A stretch of 64,000 nucleotides of DNA from Halorussus limi. GTDB lineage: Archaea; Halobacteriota; Halobacteria; Halobacteriales; Haladaptataceae. The position numbers and the translations under genes were made by a program. Position 1 is the first letter of the stretch, and each line of letters begins with the position of its first letter. The notes below the pieces were generated by a model that was not told the origin of the DNA, did no database searches, and worked only from the letters and a program-made list of their open reading frames with translations. Below, piece by piece: positions 40,826 to 48,942 of the stretch. The stretch lies in contig NZ_CP096659.1 of NCBI RefSeq assembly GCF_023238205.1, forward strand, positions 2,125,626-2,189,625. The letters run 5' to 3'.

Positions 40826-42952
40826 CTACCGCTCGGTCTCGACCGTCGCTCGAACGTCTCGCGACGACCGACCGACCTCGACGGTGTAGGTCCCCTCGTC
40901 GGTGACCCACCCGTCGTCGGGGTCGTAGCGGGCGAACGCCCGGTCGTCGAGGTCGATTTCTACCGTTCGGCTCTCGCCGGGGTCGAGTCCGACCGCGGCG
41001 GTGCCGGCGAGTTCCCGAACTGGTCGCTCGACGCCCTCCGGGGCCGCAGGCGGGCGGACGTACGCCTGCACCACTTCTCGACCGGGGCGCTCGGCGCAGT
41101 TCTCGACGGTGACGCGGACCGCGTCGCCGAGCGACTCCGCGTCCCGGTACCGGAACTCCGCATAGGAGTCCCCGTGGCCGAACGGGTAGGTCGGTTCGAC
41201 GTCCGCGGCGTCGAAGTGCCGATACCCGACGAAAAGCCCTTCCGCGTACTCGACCGTGTCGTCAACGCCCGGATACTGGGTTTCGTCGGTCGCGGGGAAC
41301 GCTTCTTCGGGGCCGAAGGTGACCGGGAGGCGTCCGCCGGGGTCGCGGTCGCCGTACAGCACGTCGGCGAGCGCGTCACCGTGGGCCTGCCCGGGGTACC
41401 ACGCCGCGAGCAGGGCCTCGACGTCGTCGTGCCACGGCAGTTCCACCGGCCCGCTGGAGTTGACGACGACGACCGTCCGCTCGGTCGCGTCGGCGACTGC
41501 CTCGACCAGTTCGTCCTGTCGACCGGGGAGTTCGAGGGTCTCGCGGTCGCGGGCCTCGGTGGTGGCGTCGCGCACGACAACCACGGCGACGTCGGCGTCC
41601 TCAGCGGCCGCGACCGCCTCGTCTATCGAGGGGTCCGGGGTCGTCTCCGCGTCCCCGCCCGCCTCGTCGGAGTCGTCTATGTAGGGAAGCAGGTCGAACA
41701 GCGAGACGTCCTCGATTTCGGGGACGCCGCGCGCGACGGTCACCTCGCCGTCGGCGCGAGCGTCGATTCCCTCCGCGGGGGCGACCGACCGGAACGGGGT
41801 CGTCTCCGACGACCCGCCGCCGCCGACTGTCGCCTCGCGAACGTTCGGTCCGATTAGTGCGACGTCGGTTCCGTCGTCCAGCGGCAGGACGTCGTCGTTC
41901 TCGAGCAGGACCGTCCCGCGGGCCGCGATTCGTTCCGCGAGGTCGCGGTGGGCGGGCGTGTCGATAGCCCCGTCGTCTCGGTCGCCGTCGAGCAGTCCGA
42001 TTCGCTCCATCTGGCCGAGGACTCGCGCCGCCATGTCGTCGAGTCGGTCGGCGGAGACCGCTCCGTCGTCGATGGCCTCGGCCAGCGGTTCGCCGAAGAG
42101 GCCCGCCTTCGTCGGGTCCGGGATGCCGTCGAGCGACGACACGTCGGCGGCGTCCGGCGACGCGTCGCCGCCGTCGTCCGCCTCGCGGATGGCGGCCGGG
42201 GAGACGCCCGGCATCTCCAGGTCGAGTCCGGCGTTCGCCGCGCCGACGGTACTCTCGACCCCGTACCAGTCGGAGACGACGTACCCCTCGAACCCCCACT
42301 CGCCTTTGAGAACCTCCGAGACCAGTTCGCGGTGGTCGCTCAGGTGGGTGCCGTTCACCCTGTTGTAGGCGGTCATCACCGACCCGACGCCGGCGTCCAC
42401 GGCCGCGCGGAACGCCGGGAGGTAGAGTTCGCGGAGCGTCCGCTCGTCCACCTCGGCGCTGACCCGCGTGCGGTTGGACTCCTGATTGTTGGCGACGTAG
42501 TGTTTCACCGTCGCGACCACGTCCTCGTCGTGAATCCCCTCGACGACGCCCGCGGTGAGGTCGGCCGCCAGTTGCGGGTCTTCGGAGAAGTACTCGAAGT
42601 TGCGGCCGCAGTGGGGCACGCGGACGAGGTTCGCGCCCGGCGCGAGCAGCGCGTCTTGATTGTGGGCCTTCGCCTCGCGGGCCATCGCCGCGCCCTGTTC
42701 GCGCGCCAGTTCGGGGTCGAACGTCGCCGCCAGCGCGAGCGAGGCCGGGAACGCCGTCGCGCGCTCTCCCTCGGCGCGCACGCCCAGCGGTCCGTCGACC
42801 AGTCTGAACTCGGGGACGTCGAGGCGCTCGACGCCGGGCAAGTACCCCGTCGCCGTTCTCTCGGGGTCCGCGGCGCCGCTGACCAGTCGGAACTTCTCGT
42901 CGCGAGTGAGTTCGTCGAGCAGACGCTCGACTCGGTCGGTCGTATCGCTCAT
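40826..42952 (-). CDS. Glycoside hydrolase family 3 beta-glycosidase
   Basis: 708 residues. The N-terminal GH3 barrel contains KHYVANNQE, RELYLPAFRAAVDAG and the nucleophile Asp228 in GYVVSDWYGV. The second domain (LLENDDVLPLDD; AVVVVRDATTEARDRETLEL) carries the acid/base region, and a fibronectin III-like domain closes the protein (EVVQAYVRPPAAPEG; GTYTVEVG). No signal peptide, so it acts in the cytoplasm on imported oligosaccharides. The insert around residues 250-270 (DDGGDASPDAADVSS) is a halophilic loop. Beta-glucosidase or beta-xylosidase activity is inferred. Confidence 0.92.
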   Translation of the reverse strand: MSDTTDRVERLLDELTRDEKFRLVSGAADPERTATGYLPGVERLDVPEFRLVDGPLGVRAEGERATAFPASLALAATFDPELAREQGAAMAREAKAHNQDALLAPGANLVRVPHCGRNFEYFSEDPQLAADLTAGVVEGIHDEDVVATVKHYVANNQESNRTRVSAEVDERTLRELYLPAFRAAVDAGVGSVMTAYNRVNGTHLSDHRELVSEVLKGEWGFEGYVVSDWYGVESTVGAANAGLDLEMPGVSPAAIREADDGGDASPDAADVSSLDGIPDPTKAGLFGEPLAEAIDDGAVSADRLDDMAARVLGQMERIGLLDGDRDDGAIDTPAHRDLAERIAARGTVLLENDDVLPLDDGTDVALIGPNVREATVGGGGSSETTPFRSVAPAEGIDARADGEVTVARGVPEIEDVSLFDLLPYIDDSDEAGGDAETTPDPSIDEAVAAAEDADVAVVVVRDATTEARDRETLELPGRQDELVEAVADATERTVVVVNSSGPVELPWHDDVEALLAAWYPGQAHGDALADVLYGDRDPGGRLPVTFGPEEAFPATDETQYPGVDDTVEYAEGLFVGYRHFDAADVEPTYPFGHGDSYAEFRYRDAESLGDAVRVTVENCAERPGREVVQAYVRPPAAPEGVERPVRELAGTAAVGLDPGESRTVEIDLDDRAFARYDPDDGWVTDEGTYTVEVGRSSRDVRATVETER

Positions 42953-43068
42953 ACCGAACGGTCGAGCGTCTGACGGTTAGGTGTTCGTGTAGGAGCAAAA
43001 ACGGAAAGCGCCCGCCGGTGTCGAACGTCCGTCGCGTCGAGTCCGAGAGCGGGGAACCGCGCGCCGGC

Positions 43069-43485
43069 CTACGCCTCGACGGACTCCGCGACGGAGTCGT
43101 CGGTCGATTCGGCGCGCTTGGGTACGCGGACTCGGAGCGTTCCGTTCTCGGTCAGGGTCGCCGACGCCTCCTCGGCCTCGACCGCGGCGTCGGCGGGCAG
43201 GTCGGCCTTCCCGTCGAGCGATAGCCCCCGACCCGGGAACAGCATCTCGAACCCCCCGTAGAAGTCCCGAAACCGGTCGATGCGGACGTGGACCGCGCCG
43301 TCGGCGTACCGGACCTGCACGTCGCTGCCGGTCGCGCCCGGCGCGTCGAACACCACGAGGTAGGCGTCGTCGCTCTCCAGCAGGTCCACGGGGAGGGGCT
43401 TGGACTCCTGAACTTTGCTCGCGGCCCGGCCGACGCGCTGGAGGACCGCGTTTCCGACCGACTGGCCGATTTCTCGCAGGGTCAT
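43069..43485 (-). CDS. Hsp20/alpha-crystallin family protein
   Basis: 138 residues. MTLREIGQSVGNAVLQRVG forms an N-terminal helix, then LPVDLLESDDAYLVVFDAPG opens the alpha-crystallin beta sandwich, closing with ASATLTENGTLRVRVPKR, the A-x-x-x-N-G-x-L-x-V/I box of small heat-shock proteins. It starts within the stop codon of a zinc-ribbon gene (ATGA overlap), so both are co-translated. The longer open frame to 43617 is in the wrong frame for that upstream gene and is rejected. Confidence 0.85.
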   Translation of the reverse strand: MTLREIGQSVGNAVLQRVGRAASKVQESKPLPVDLLESDDAYLVVFDAPGATGSDVQVRYADGAVHVRIDRFRDFYGGFEMLFPGRGLSLDGKADLPADAAVEAEEASATLTENGTLRVRVPKRAESTDDSVAESVEA

Positions 43486-43640
43486 AGCTCGATTTCTCGG
43501 AGGCAATCGGTTCCGCCGCAGTAGGGGCACTGGAAGTCCGAGACCCCCACGTCGTCGGGCATGTCGTAGGTGTAATGCATCTCGAACATGTCCATCTCGC
43601 ACTCGTCGTTCGTACACTTCACTTCGAGCGTCGCGGGCAT
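43482..43640 (-). CDS. Small zinc-ribbon protein (52 aa)
   Basis: 52 residues: LEVKCTNDECEMDMFEMHYT with a C-x5-C pair, then FQCPYCGGTDCLREIEL. Four cysteines in two knuckles fit a zinc ribbon; DUF7559-like from memory. It begins 27 bases after a TTTATAGT box and its TGA overlaps the start of the Hsp20-like gene. Small zinc proteins are numerous in haloarchaea and mostly uncharacterised. Confidence 0.8.
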   Translation of the reverse strand: MPATLEVKCTNDECEMDMFEMHYTYDMPDDVGVSDFQCPYCGGTDCLREIEL

Positions 43641-43662
43641 AGCCGAATCTTACGGCGCGGTG

Positions 43663-43670
43663 ACTATAAA
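43663..43670 (-). promoter_or_regulatory. TATA box of the zinc-ribbon/Hsp20 operon
   Basis: TTTATAGT on the minus strand is centred 27 bases before the ATG of the 52-residue protein, leaderless spacing. Confidence 0.6.
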
Positions 43671-43713
43671 CGCGAGGGCTTCGGCGATTCTGGGTCGGTC
43701 GTCCGCCGTCGGG

Positions 43714-45180
43714 TCAGTCGTCCCCGTCGCGACCCTTCCCGCGACCACGTCCTCGCCCGGGGTTGTCGTCGTTTCCGTGACCGTTCCCGTTTCCGTGACC
43801 TTTTCCGCCCCCGTGGCCCTTTCCGTTTCCGCGCCCGTGGTCGCTCTCGGTATCCTCCGCTCCGTCCTCGTCTGACTCCTCCCCACCGCTCTCGTCGTGG
43901 TCTTCCGCCCGCTCGTCGTCCTCTTTGCGCTCGGCCTCTTTCTCCCCGTCTCCGTCCTCGCCGTGCTTGCTGTCACCGTCCTCGTCGTCACCGTCTCCCT
44001 CGTCTCTGTCGCCGTTCTCGTCCTCCTCGTTGTCGTCACCGTCGCCCCGCGGAACCAGTTCCACGTCGGCGACGCAGACGACCTCCCGGCCGCTCTCGGT
44101 TTCGCCGGTCAGTTCCACCTCGTCGGTGTCCCAGTCGATGCCGGTCGCGTCCAGTCGGAAGTGGAGTTTCAGGTCCGCGCGGCCGTCGGCGTCGGTCCGG
44201 ATTCGCTTCACCGGGCCCGCGGCGCTCGGTCCGAACTCGACGCTCCCGCGGGCCACGCGGGTCGCGTCGAACTCGTCGGTCGAGCGGACCACGACCGGGA
44301 GGCGGCCGTGGCTCCGGGGGTTCACCTTGCCGGGGAGTATCTCCAACTCGGCGTGAATCGGGTCGGAGGACTGCTCCTCGTCGGCGTCTTCGGTCGTCTC
44401 TTCCGTCGTCGTTTCTTCGGTCGTCTCGGTCCGCGTCGCCGTGGTCGTCGCCGCGCCGCAGGTTCCCGCCCGAATCGTGAGTGGTTGGTCCATCGCCAGC
44501 GAGAATCGGTCGGGGTCGCTCCGGTCGCCCGAGAGGACCTGCCACTCGGTGAGTTCGCCCTCGTAGGGGTTTCCGTAGAGGGCGGCGTTCTCGTTGAAAC
44601 GCGGGTCGATGGTCACGGTGAAGTCGTCGCCGAGCGGTCGGAGCGCCCCGCCGTCGGACCGGCCGCTGGCCCACGTCCAATCGACGGTCCACCCCGCGTC
44701 GGTCCGGGTGAACTCGTCGTAGTTGGTCGGGGCGTCGTAGTCGTCGTCGCCGACGACCCACGCGGTGGTGCCGGGGGTAGCCACTCGGAGGTCGAACGTC
44801 ACCGCGCCGCCGGAGGTGCCGTCGTTCAGTTTGTCGTGGACGACGACCAGACTCAGTCCCTCGGGGCCGTCGTAGAGGAAGCAGACGCTGGTCTCGGGGC
44901 GCTGGAGGTCGGTCGTACCGTAGGAACTGTAGGCTTCCCCGGACGGCGCCGTGTGCGGCGTCCGGTAGTCGTAGAAGGATTCGACGGTCTCGTCGCCCGA
45001 GAGCGGCGTTATCGGGACGCACCGGTCGCCCTGCTCGACGACGTACTGGGTCGCGTCGAGCGTGCCCGTTTCACGGGCGAACGAACTGCGCGCCAGACCG
45101 ACGCCGCCGACACCGGTCGCCAGCGCCGCGAGGACGCCGCGTCGTTCGATACCGTCGCGAGAGGAGTCTCGTTCGGACAT
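43714..45180 (-). CDS. Tat-exported protein with Gly/His/Asn-rich tail
   Basis: 488 residues. A twin-arginine signal (IERRGVLAALATGVGGVG, residues ~11-28) marks export. The middle holds a beta-rich region with VCFLYDGPEGLSLVVVHDKL and ADVELVPRG, then an acidic Glu/Asp stretch and finally a tail of GRGNGKGHGGGKGHGNGNGH-type sequence ending in DD. The Thr/Glu segment (TETTEETTTEETTEDADEE) is a linker. No enzymatic motif is recognised; the tail could bind metals, DNA or the cell surface. ATG 45180 chosen because it places the Arg pair correctly. Confidence 0.7.
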   Translation of the reverse strand: MSERDSSRDGIERRGVLAALATGVGGVGLARSSFARETGTLDATQYVVEQGDRCVPITPLSGDETVESFYDYRTPHTAPSGEAYSSYGTTDLQRPETSVCFLYDGPEGLSLVVVHDKLNDGTSGGAVTFDLRVATPGTTAWVVGDDDYDAPTNYDEFTRTDAGWTVDWTWASGRSDGGALRPLGDDFTVTIDPRFNENAALYGNPYEGELTEWQVLSGDRSDPDRFSLAMDQPLTIRAGTCGAATTTATRTETTEETTTEETTEDADEEQSSDPIHAELEILPGKVNPRSHGRLPVVVRSTDEFDATRVARGSVEFGPSAAGPVKRIRTDADGRADLKLHFRLDATGIDWDTDEVELTGETESGREVVCVADVELVPRGDGDDNEEDENGDRDEGDGDDEDGDSKHGEDGDGEKEAERKEDDERAEDHDESGGEESDEDGAEDTESDHGRGNGKGHGGGKGHGNGNGHGNDDNPGRGRGRGKGRDGDD

Positions 45181-45497
45181 GCCAATCGTCGACCGTTCGT
45201 TGGACCGAACCGGCCATTGTTCCGGGGCGCCTACTGTCGCACGCCGAACACGTGGCATTCCACGGGCCGAGCGGCGTCAAACGGGTCCGGAGATGAACTC
45301 GCGTGAACGGCGCGAACAGTGACTTTAGGCTCCGTACAACGCCGGCGAGCAACCCAGTCTACGCCGGGCGTGACGGCGTCGTCGGCCGACCGCGCCGGGG
45401 AATCGACCTGTGGTCGGCAGTCGATTCCCGGCGCGCGACCGGGCCACTTTCGCCCCGTGTAGTCACCGTTTTACCCGTCGAGAGGCAACCGTGGTCT
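45181..45497. other. 317-base divergent intergenic region with a long hairpin
   Basis: Between the Tat protein and the radical SAM gene. It contains a hairpin (45391-45435) and a CGTTTTACCC box (about 45467-45475) suited to leaderless transcription of the radical SAM gene. I see no small gene. Confidence 0.5.
45391..45435. repeat. Long inverted repeat / hairpin
   Basis: CGCGCCGGGGAATCGAC and GTCGATTCCCGGCGCG form a 16-base stem with one bulged G and a 12-base loop (CTGTGGTCGGCA). It lies upstream of the promoter of the radical SAM gene, so it is not part of that mRNA. Confidence 0.6.
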
Positions 45498-47225
45498 ATG
45501 ACCGACCTCGCGGACCTCGACGTGACCCTCGTGGACGGGTACGTCGACGAACCGGCCCACTTCGGCGTCCCGCCGTACATCTCGACGTACCCCCGGTACA
45601 CCGCCGGGGCCATCGTGGACGCGGGCGTTCCGGCGGAGAACGTCACGTACCACACCATCGACGAGTTGCGGGACGACTCCGGGAAGTGGCGCGACGTGGA
45701 GGACGCCGACCTGTTCGTCTACATCGGCGGAATGACCGTGCCGGGAAAGTACGTCGGCGGCACCCCCGCCGAACCCGACGAAGTGCGCAAGATGGCGTGG
45801 ACCGCGCAGGGGACCAGTCTGATGGGCGGCCCCGTCAAGTTCGGCGTCGGCGACGAGAACGCCGGTGCGACCGAGACCGAGCGCGACGACCTCGACTTCG
45901 ACTTCGTGGCGAAAGGCGACGTGGAAGCCGCGGCCTACGACCTGCTGGAGAGCGGGTTGGAGGGGTTCAACAACCGGATGCGCGACAACGAGGAGATAGA
46001 CCGGTGGGCCGCCGACGGCGCGTTCGTCATCGAACAGCACCCCAACCACCCCGACTACCTCATCTGCGAGATGGAGACCTCGCGGGGGTGTCCCTACCGG
46101 TGTTCGTTCTGCACGGAACCGCTGTACGGCAACCCGTCGTTCCGGCGGCCCCCGTCCGTCGTCAGCGAAGTCCAGACGCTCTACGAGCGCGGAGCGAGGC
46201 ACTTCCGACTCGGGCGACAGGCCGACATCCTCGCCTACGGCGGCGACGGCGAGAAACCCAACCCCGACGCGCTTCGCGACCTCTACGGCGGGATTCGGGA
46301 GGTCGCGCCCGACATCGAGACGCTCCACCTCGACAACATGAACCCCATCACGGTGGTCGAGTGGCCCGAGTTGGCCCGGGAGGGCATCCGAGTCATCGCC
46401 GAACACAACACCCCGGGCGACACCGCCGCCTTCGGCCTCGAATCGGCCGACCCGCGCGTGCAGGAGGAGAACAACCTCAACGTGACCGCCGAGGAGTGCT
46501 TCGAGGCGGTCAAAATCGTCAACGAGGAGGCCGGGTGGCGACCCGGCGAGGACCCCGCCGACGCGCCCACCCACGGCCGAGACGCCGCGAACCGCCTCCC
46601 GAAGCTCCTGCCCGGCATCAACCTGCTCCACGGACTGAAGGGCGAGCGCGAGGAGACGTTCGACCACAACAAGGAGTTCCTGAACCGGGTGTACGACGAG
46701 GGGCTGATGCTGCGGCGGGTCAACATCCGGCAGGTCATGGCCTTCGACGGCACGGAGATGAGCGACGTCGGCGCGGACATCGCCAAGGATCACAAGAAGC
46801 TGTTCAAGCAGTACAAGACCGAGGTCCGCGAGGACATCGACAACCCGATGCTCCAGCGCCTCGCCCCGGCGGGCACGATTCTGCCCGACGTTCACCTCGA
46901 ATACCACGAGGGCGGCAGGACGTTCGGCCGCCAACTCGGGACCTACCCCCTGCTGGTCGGGATTCCGGGCGAGCGAGAACTCGGCCAGACCGTGGACGTG
47001 GCGGTGGTAGACCACGGCTATCGCTCGGTGACGGGCGTGGTCCATCCGCTCGACCTCAACAGCGCGACGATGGACGAACTCACCGCGATTCCGGGTCTCG
47101 GAAAACAGCGCGCCGGAAACGTCATCGTGAACCGGCCCTACGACTCGCCCGCGGACCTCGACGCCGACGTGGGCGTGGACCTGACGGCGTTCACCACCGC
47201 GGAACGGCCGGAAGGCGCGGACTGA
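45498..47225 (+). CDS. Radical SAM protein (COG1031-type) with C-terminal helix-hairpin-helix
   Basis: 575 residues. The [4Fe-4S]/SAM site is SRGCPYRCSFC with Cys198, Cys202 and Cys205. N-terminal ~130 residues resemble a B12-binding-like Rossmann region (LVDGYVDEPAHFGVPPYIST). The C-terminus ends with LNSATMDELTAIPGLGKQRA, a helix-hairpin-helix as in DNA/RNA-binding enzymes. The combination is found in an archaeal family of unknown reaction; a role in nucleic-acid or tRNA modification is an inference from the tail. ATG 45498 lies ~28 bases after a CGTTTTACC box. Confidence 0.87.
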   Translation: MTDLADLDVTLVDGYVDEPAHFGVPPYISTYPRYTAGAIVDAGVPAENVTYHTIDELRDDSGKWRDVEDADLFVYIGGMTVPGKYVGGTPAEPDEVRKMAWTAQGTSLMGGPVKFGVGDENAGATETERDDLDFDFVAKGDVEAAAYDLLESGLEGFNNRMRDNEEIDRWAADGAFVIEQHPNHPDYLICEMETSRGCPYRCSFCTEPLYGNPSFRRPPSVVSEVQTLYERGARHFRLGRQADILAYGGDGEKPNPDALRDLYGGIREVAPDIETLHLDNMNPITVVEWPELAREGIRVIAEHNTPGDTAAFGLESADPRVQEENNLNVTAEECFEAVKIVNEEAGWRPGEDPADAPTHGRDAANRLPKLLPGINLLHGLKGEREETFDHNKEFLNRVYDEGLMLRRVNIRQVMAFDGTEMSDVGADIAKDHKKLFKQYKTEVREDIDNPMLQRLAPAGTILPDVHLEYHEGGRTFGRQLGTYPLLVGIPGERELGQTVDVAVVDHGYRSVTGVVHPLDLNSATMDELTAIPGLGKQRAGNVIVNRPYDSPADLDADVGVDLTAFTTAERPEGAD

Positions 47226-47249
47226 GGGCGGCGCGGGGCGTCCGAATAC

Positions 47250-47870
47250 TCACGCGAGTCGCGCGACTGCTTTTCGGGCGAGGAGACCGGTCGAGAGCGA
47301 ACAGCCGACGTACCACGCGAGCCAGACCTTGAGCGGGCCGACCAGCGTCGCGGTCCACGCGACGTGACCGACGAGCGGGAGCGCGAACGCCGCCGGGGCG
47401 ACGGCGACGCTCGGGGCGACGAACACCCAGCGAAGCCACAGGAACACCGGGACCGAGACGAGCATGCTCCACACCGCTGGCCGGAGTTGCGTCTTCATCG
47501 CGGCGAGGTACTCGCCGGTGAGGTCCCGCTGTTCCGCTCGAAGTTCCTCGACGGCGTCCTCGTCGTCGCGCTCGCGGGTGGACTCCAACCGGTCGCGCAG
47601 GTCCGACATGCGCTCCTGAAGACGTTCCATGCGCTCGCGATTCCGTAGCTTCGTCTGGAGGACGGCCGACGAGAGACCGGTCGTTCCCGCGAGCAGCAGT
47701 ATCAGCACCGAGAACGGCAGGATGGTCGTGGCCGGGCCGAGCATCGCGTGCATCGCCCCGCCGACGGTCTGCTGTATCGGCGTCACGTAGTAGCCCGCCA
47801 TGAGCGCCAGTGCGACCAGTCCGGCGAGTTTGTCGTAACCGGTCCACTCCCGCGACGAATCGGTAGCCAT
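47250..47870 (-). CDS. EMC3/TMCO1/YidC-like membrane insertase (DUF106)
   Basis: 206 residues with the Oxa1-superfamily layout: an N-terminal helix, a helix followed by a charged coiled coil (LRNRERMERLQERMSDLRDR), then three C-terminal helices after AAMKTQLRPAVWSMLVSVPV. Archaeal DUF106 proteins are homologues of YidC and EMC3 and help place small membrane proteins. On the minus strand a Shine-Dalgarno GAGGTGA sits six bases before the ATG. Stands alone rather than in the usual secY-adk-cmk context, as far as this window shows. Confidence 0.87.
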   Translation of the reverse strand: MATDSSREWTGYDKLAGLVALALMAGYYVTPIQQTVGGAMHAMLGPATTILPFSVLILLLAGTTGLSSAVLQTKLRNRERMERLQERMSDLRDRLESTRERDDEDAVEELRAEQRDLTGEYLAAMKTQLRPAVWSMLVSVPVFLWLRWVFVAPSVAVAPAAFALPLVGHVAWTATLVGPLKVWLAWYVGCSLSTGLLARKAVARLA

Positions 47871-48249
47871 ACTATCACCTCGTAGGTCGGAGCGTATCAA
47901 TGTTAGCCCGTTCACACGTCTGGCGAGGTTCGAAACGATGCGAAGACCGCGCGAAACGACCGTCGAACGGGGGAGACGAGGTGAACTCCGAATCCACCGC
48001 GAGCGGTCCGGCGATTCCAACCACACGCAGTCCACCGCGGACGGGACGACACCCGAGCGGGGAGTCGGGAGGCTCCGAAGTCCTCCCGAGCGAAGCGCGA
48101 CGAAACTGAGGCGGTGGTGACGGTCTCGAACCGGGCTTTCGCCGCGAACGGGGACCAGAGAGCGACTCGCCGCCGCACGCGCAGGAAACTACCGTTGAGT
48201 AAAATTCTTTACGCGCTGACCACTTGGCTTCGAACGGAGGTATATAGCC
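47871..48249. other. 379-base divergent intergenic region
   Basis: Between the DUF106 and TRAM genes. No gene recognised. It has a possible TATA box AAAATTCTTTACG (about 48200-48212) ~40-50 bases before the TRAM start, the SD GGAGGT at 48236-48241, and on the minus strand ATTGATACG plus SD GAGGTGA for the insertase gene. Confidence 0.45.
48236..48241 (+). promoter_or_regulatory. Shine-Dalgarno deciding the TTG start of the TRAM gene
   Basis: GGAGGT, eight bases before TTG 48250. The intervening TATATAG looks like a TATA box but is too close to the start; it is the SD-to-start spacer. Confidence 0.65.
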
Positions 48250-48675
48250 TTGGAGATCTCTGACAAACTCCTGTGTCTGTTCAGTGCTGACGTAACTATC
48301 GAAGACGACAAGTACGTCGTCGAAGTACCGCGTCGAGAAATCGAAACCGGGTCGGTAGAACCGGGCGAGACCTACCGCGTCGCGCTCATCTCGGACGACT
48401 CCGACTCCGCTCAGCAGTCCGAGTCGAAGTCCCAGTCCCAGTCGCAGTCCGAGAGCGGCGGCGCACCGTCCGAACCGCAACCCCCCGTCGAGGAGGGCGA
48501 AGTGCGCTACGTCGAAGTCGAGGACATCGGCAAGCAGGGCGACGGCATCGCCCGCGTCGAGCGCGGCTACGTCATCATCGTCCCCGACGCCGAAATCGGC
48601 GAGCGCGTCAAGGTCGAGATTACGGAAGTCAAGTCCAACTTCGCTGTCGGCGAAATCATCGAAGAAGACTTCTAA
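48250..48675 (+). CDS. TRAM-domain RNA-binding protein
   Basis: 141 residues with a TTG start. The C-terminal ~65 residues are a TRAM domain: EVEDIGKQGDGIARVERGYV then IIVPDAEIGERVKVEITEVK. The first ~45 residues (MEISDKLLCLFSADV) are a conserved N-terminal element. A Ser/Gln repeat (QSESKSQSQSQSES) links the two. TRAM proteins act as RNA chaperones or accompany tRNA/rRNA-modifying enzymes. A T5 tract follows the stop codon. Confidence 0.87.
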   Translation: MEISDKLLCLFSADVTIEDDKYVVEVPRREIETGSVEPGETYRVALISDDSDSAQQSESKSQSQSQSESGGAPSEPQPPVEEGEVRYVEVEDIGKQGDGIARVERGYVIIVPDAEIGERVKVEITEVKSNFAVGEIIEEDF

Positions 48676-48683
48676 GCCGACTC

Positions 48684-48688
48684 TTTTT
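48684..48688 (+). terminator. T-run after the TRAM gene
   Basis: CTCTTTTTAC nine bases after the stop codon is a short U-rich terminator candidate. Confidence 0.45.
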
Positions 48689-48815
48689 ACCGCAGGACGG
48701 TCGCCGACACCGGCGGCTCTCCCCGACGCGTGACCGGCCGGTCCGCGTCCTCCCGGTACTCTCTCGCTCGCAACGAGCGGTGACCGGTCGGAGCTGGAGA
48801 CAACTACAGCTATGT

Positions 48816-48838
48816 TTTAACTATATAGAGTAGATCTA
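48816..48838. promoter_or_regulatory. Orphan AT-rich promoter-like block
   Basis: ATGTTTTAACTATATAGAGT is TATA-like on both strands but is not at the 5-prime end of any recognised gene. A plus-strand transcript would run antisense to the end of the cysteine-cluster gene. Confidence 0.35.
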
Positions 48839-48942
48839 AAGAACGGTTTACCAATCTTTCGTGGTACGCCCGCAAGTGCCCGCCCGCGCAGACCTTCGCG
48901 CGGCCACACTCGCAGTCCTTCGCACGGCCCTGCCCGCGGTGC

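Noticed and set aside
48241-48247. TATATAG as promoter of the TRAM gene
   Set aside because: It is three bases before the TTG start and lies in the SD-to-start spacer; a transcript starting 25 bases downstream would lack the N-terminus.
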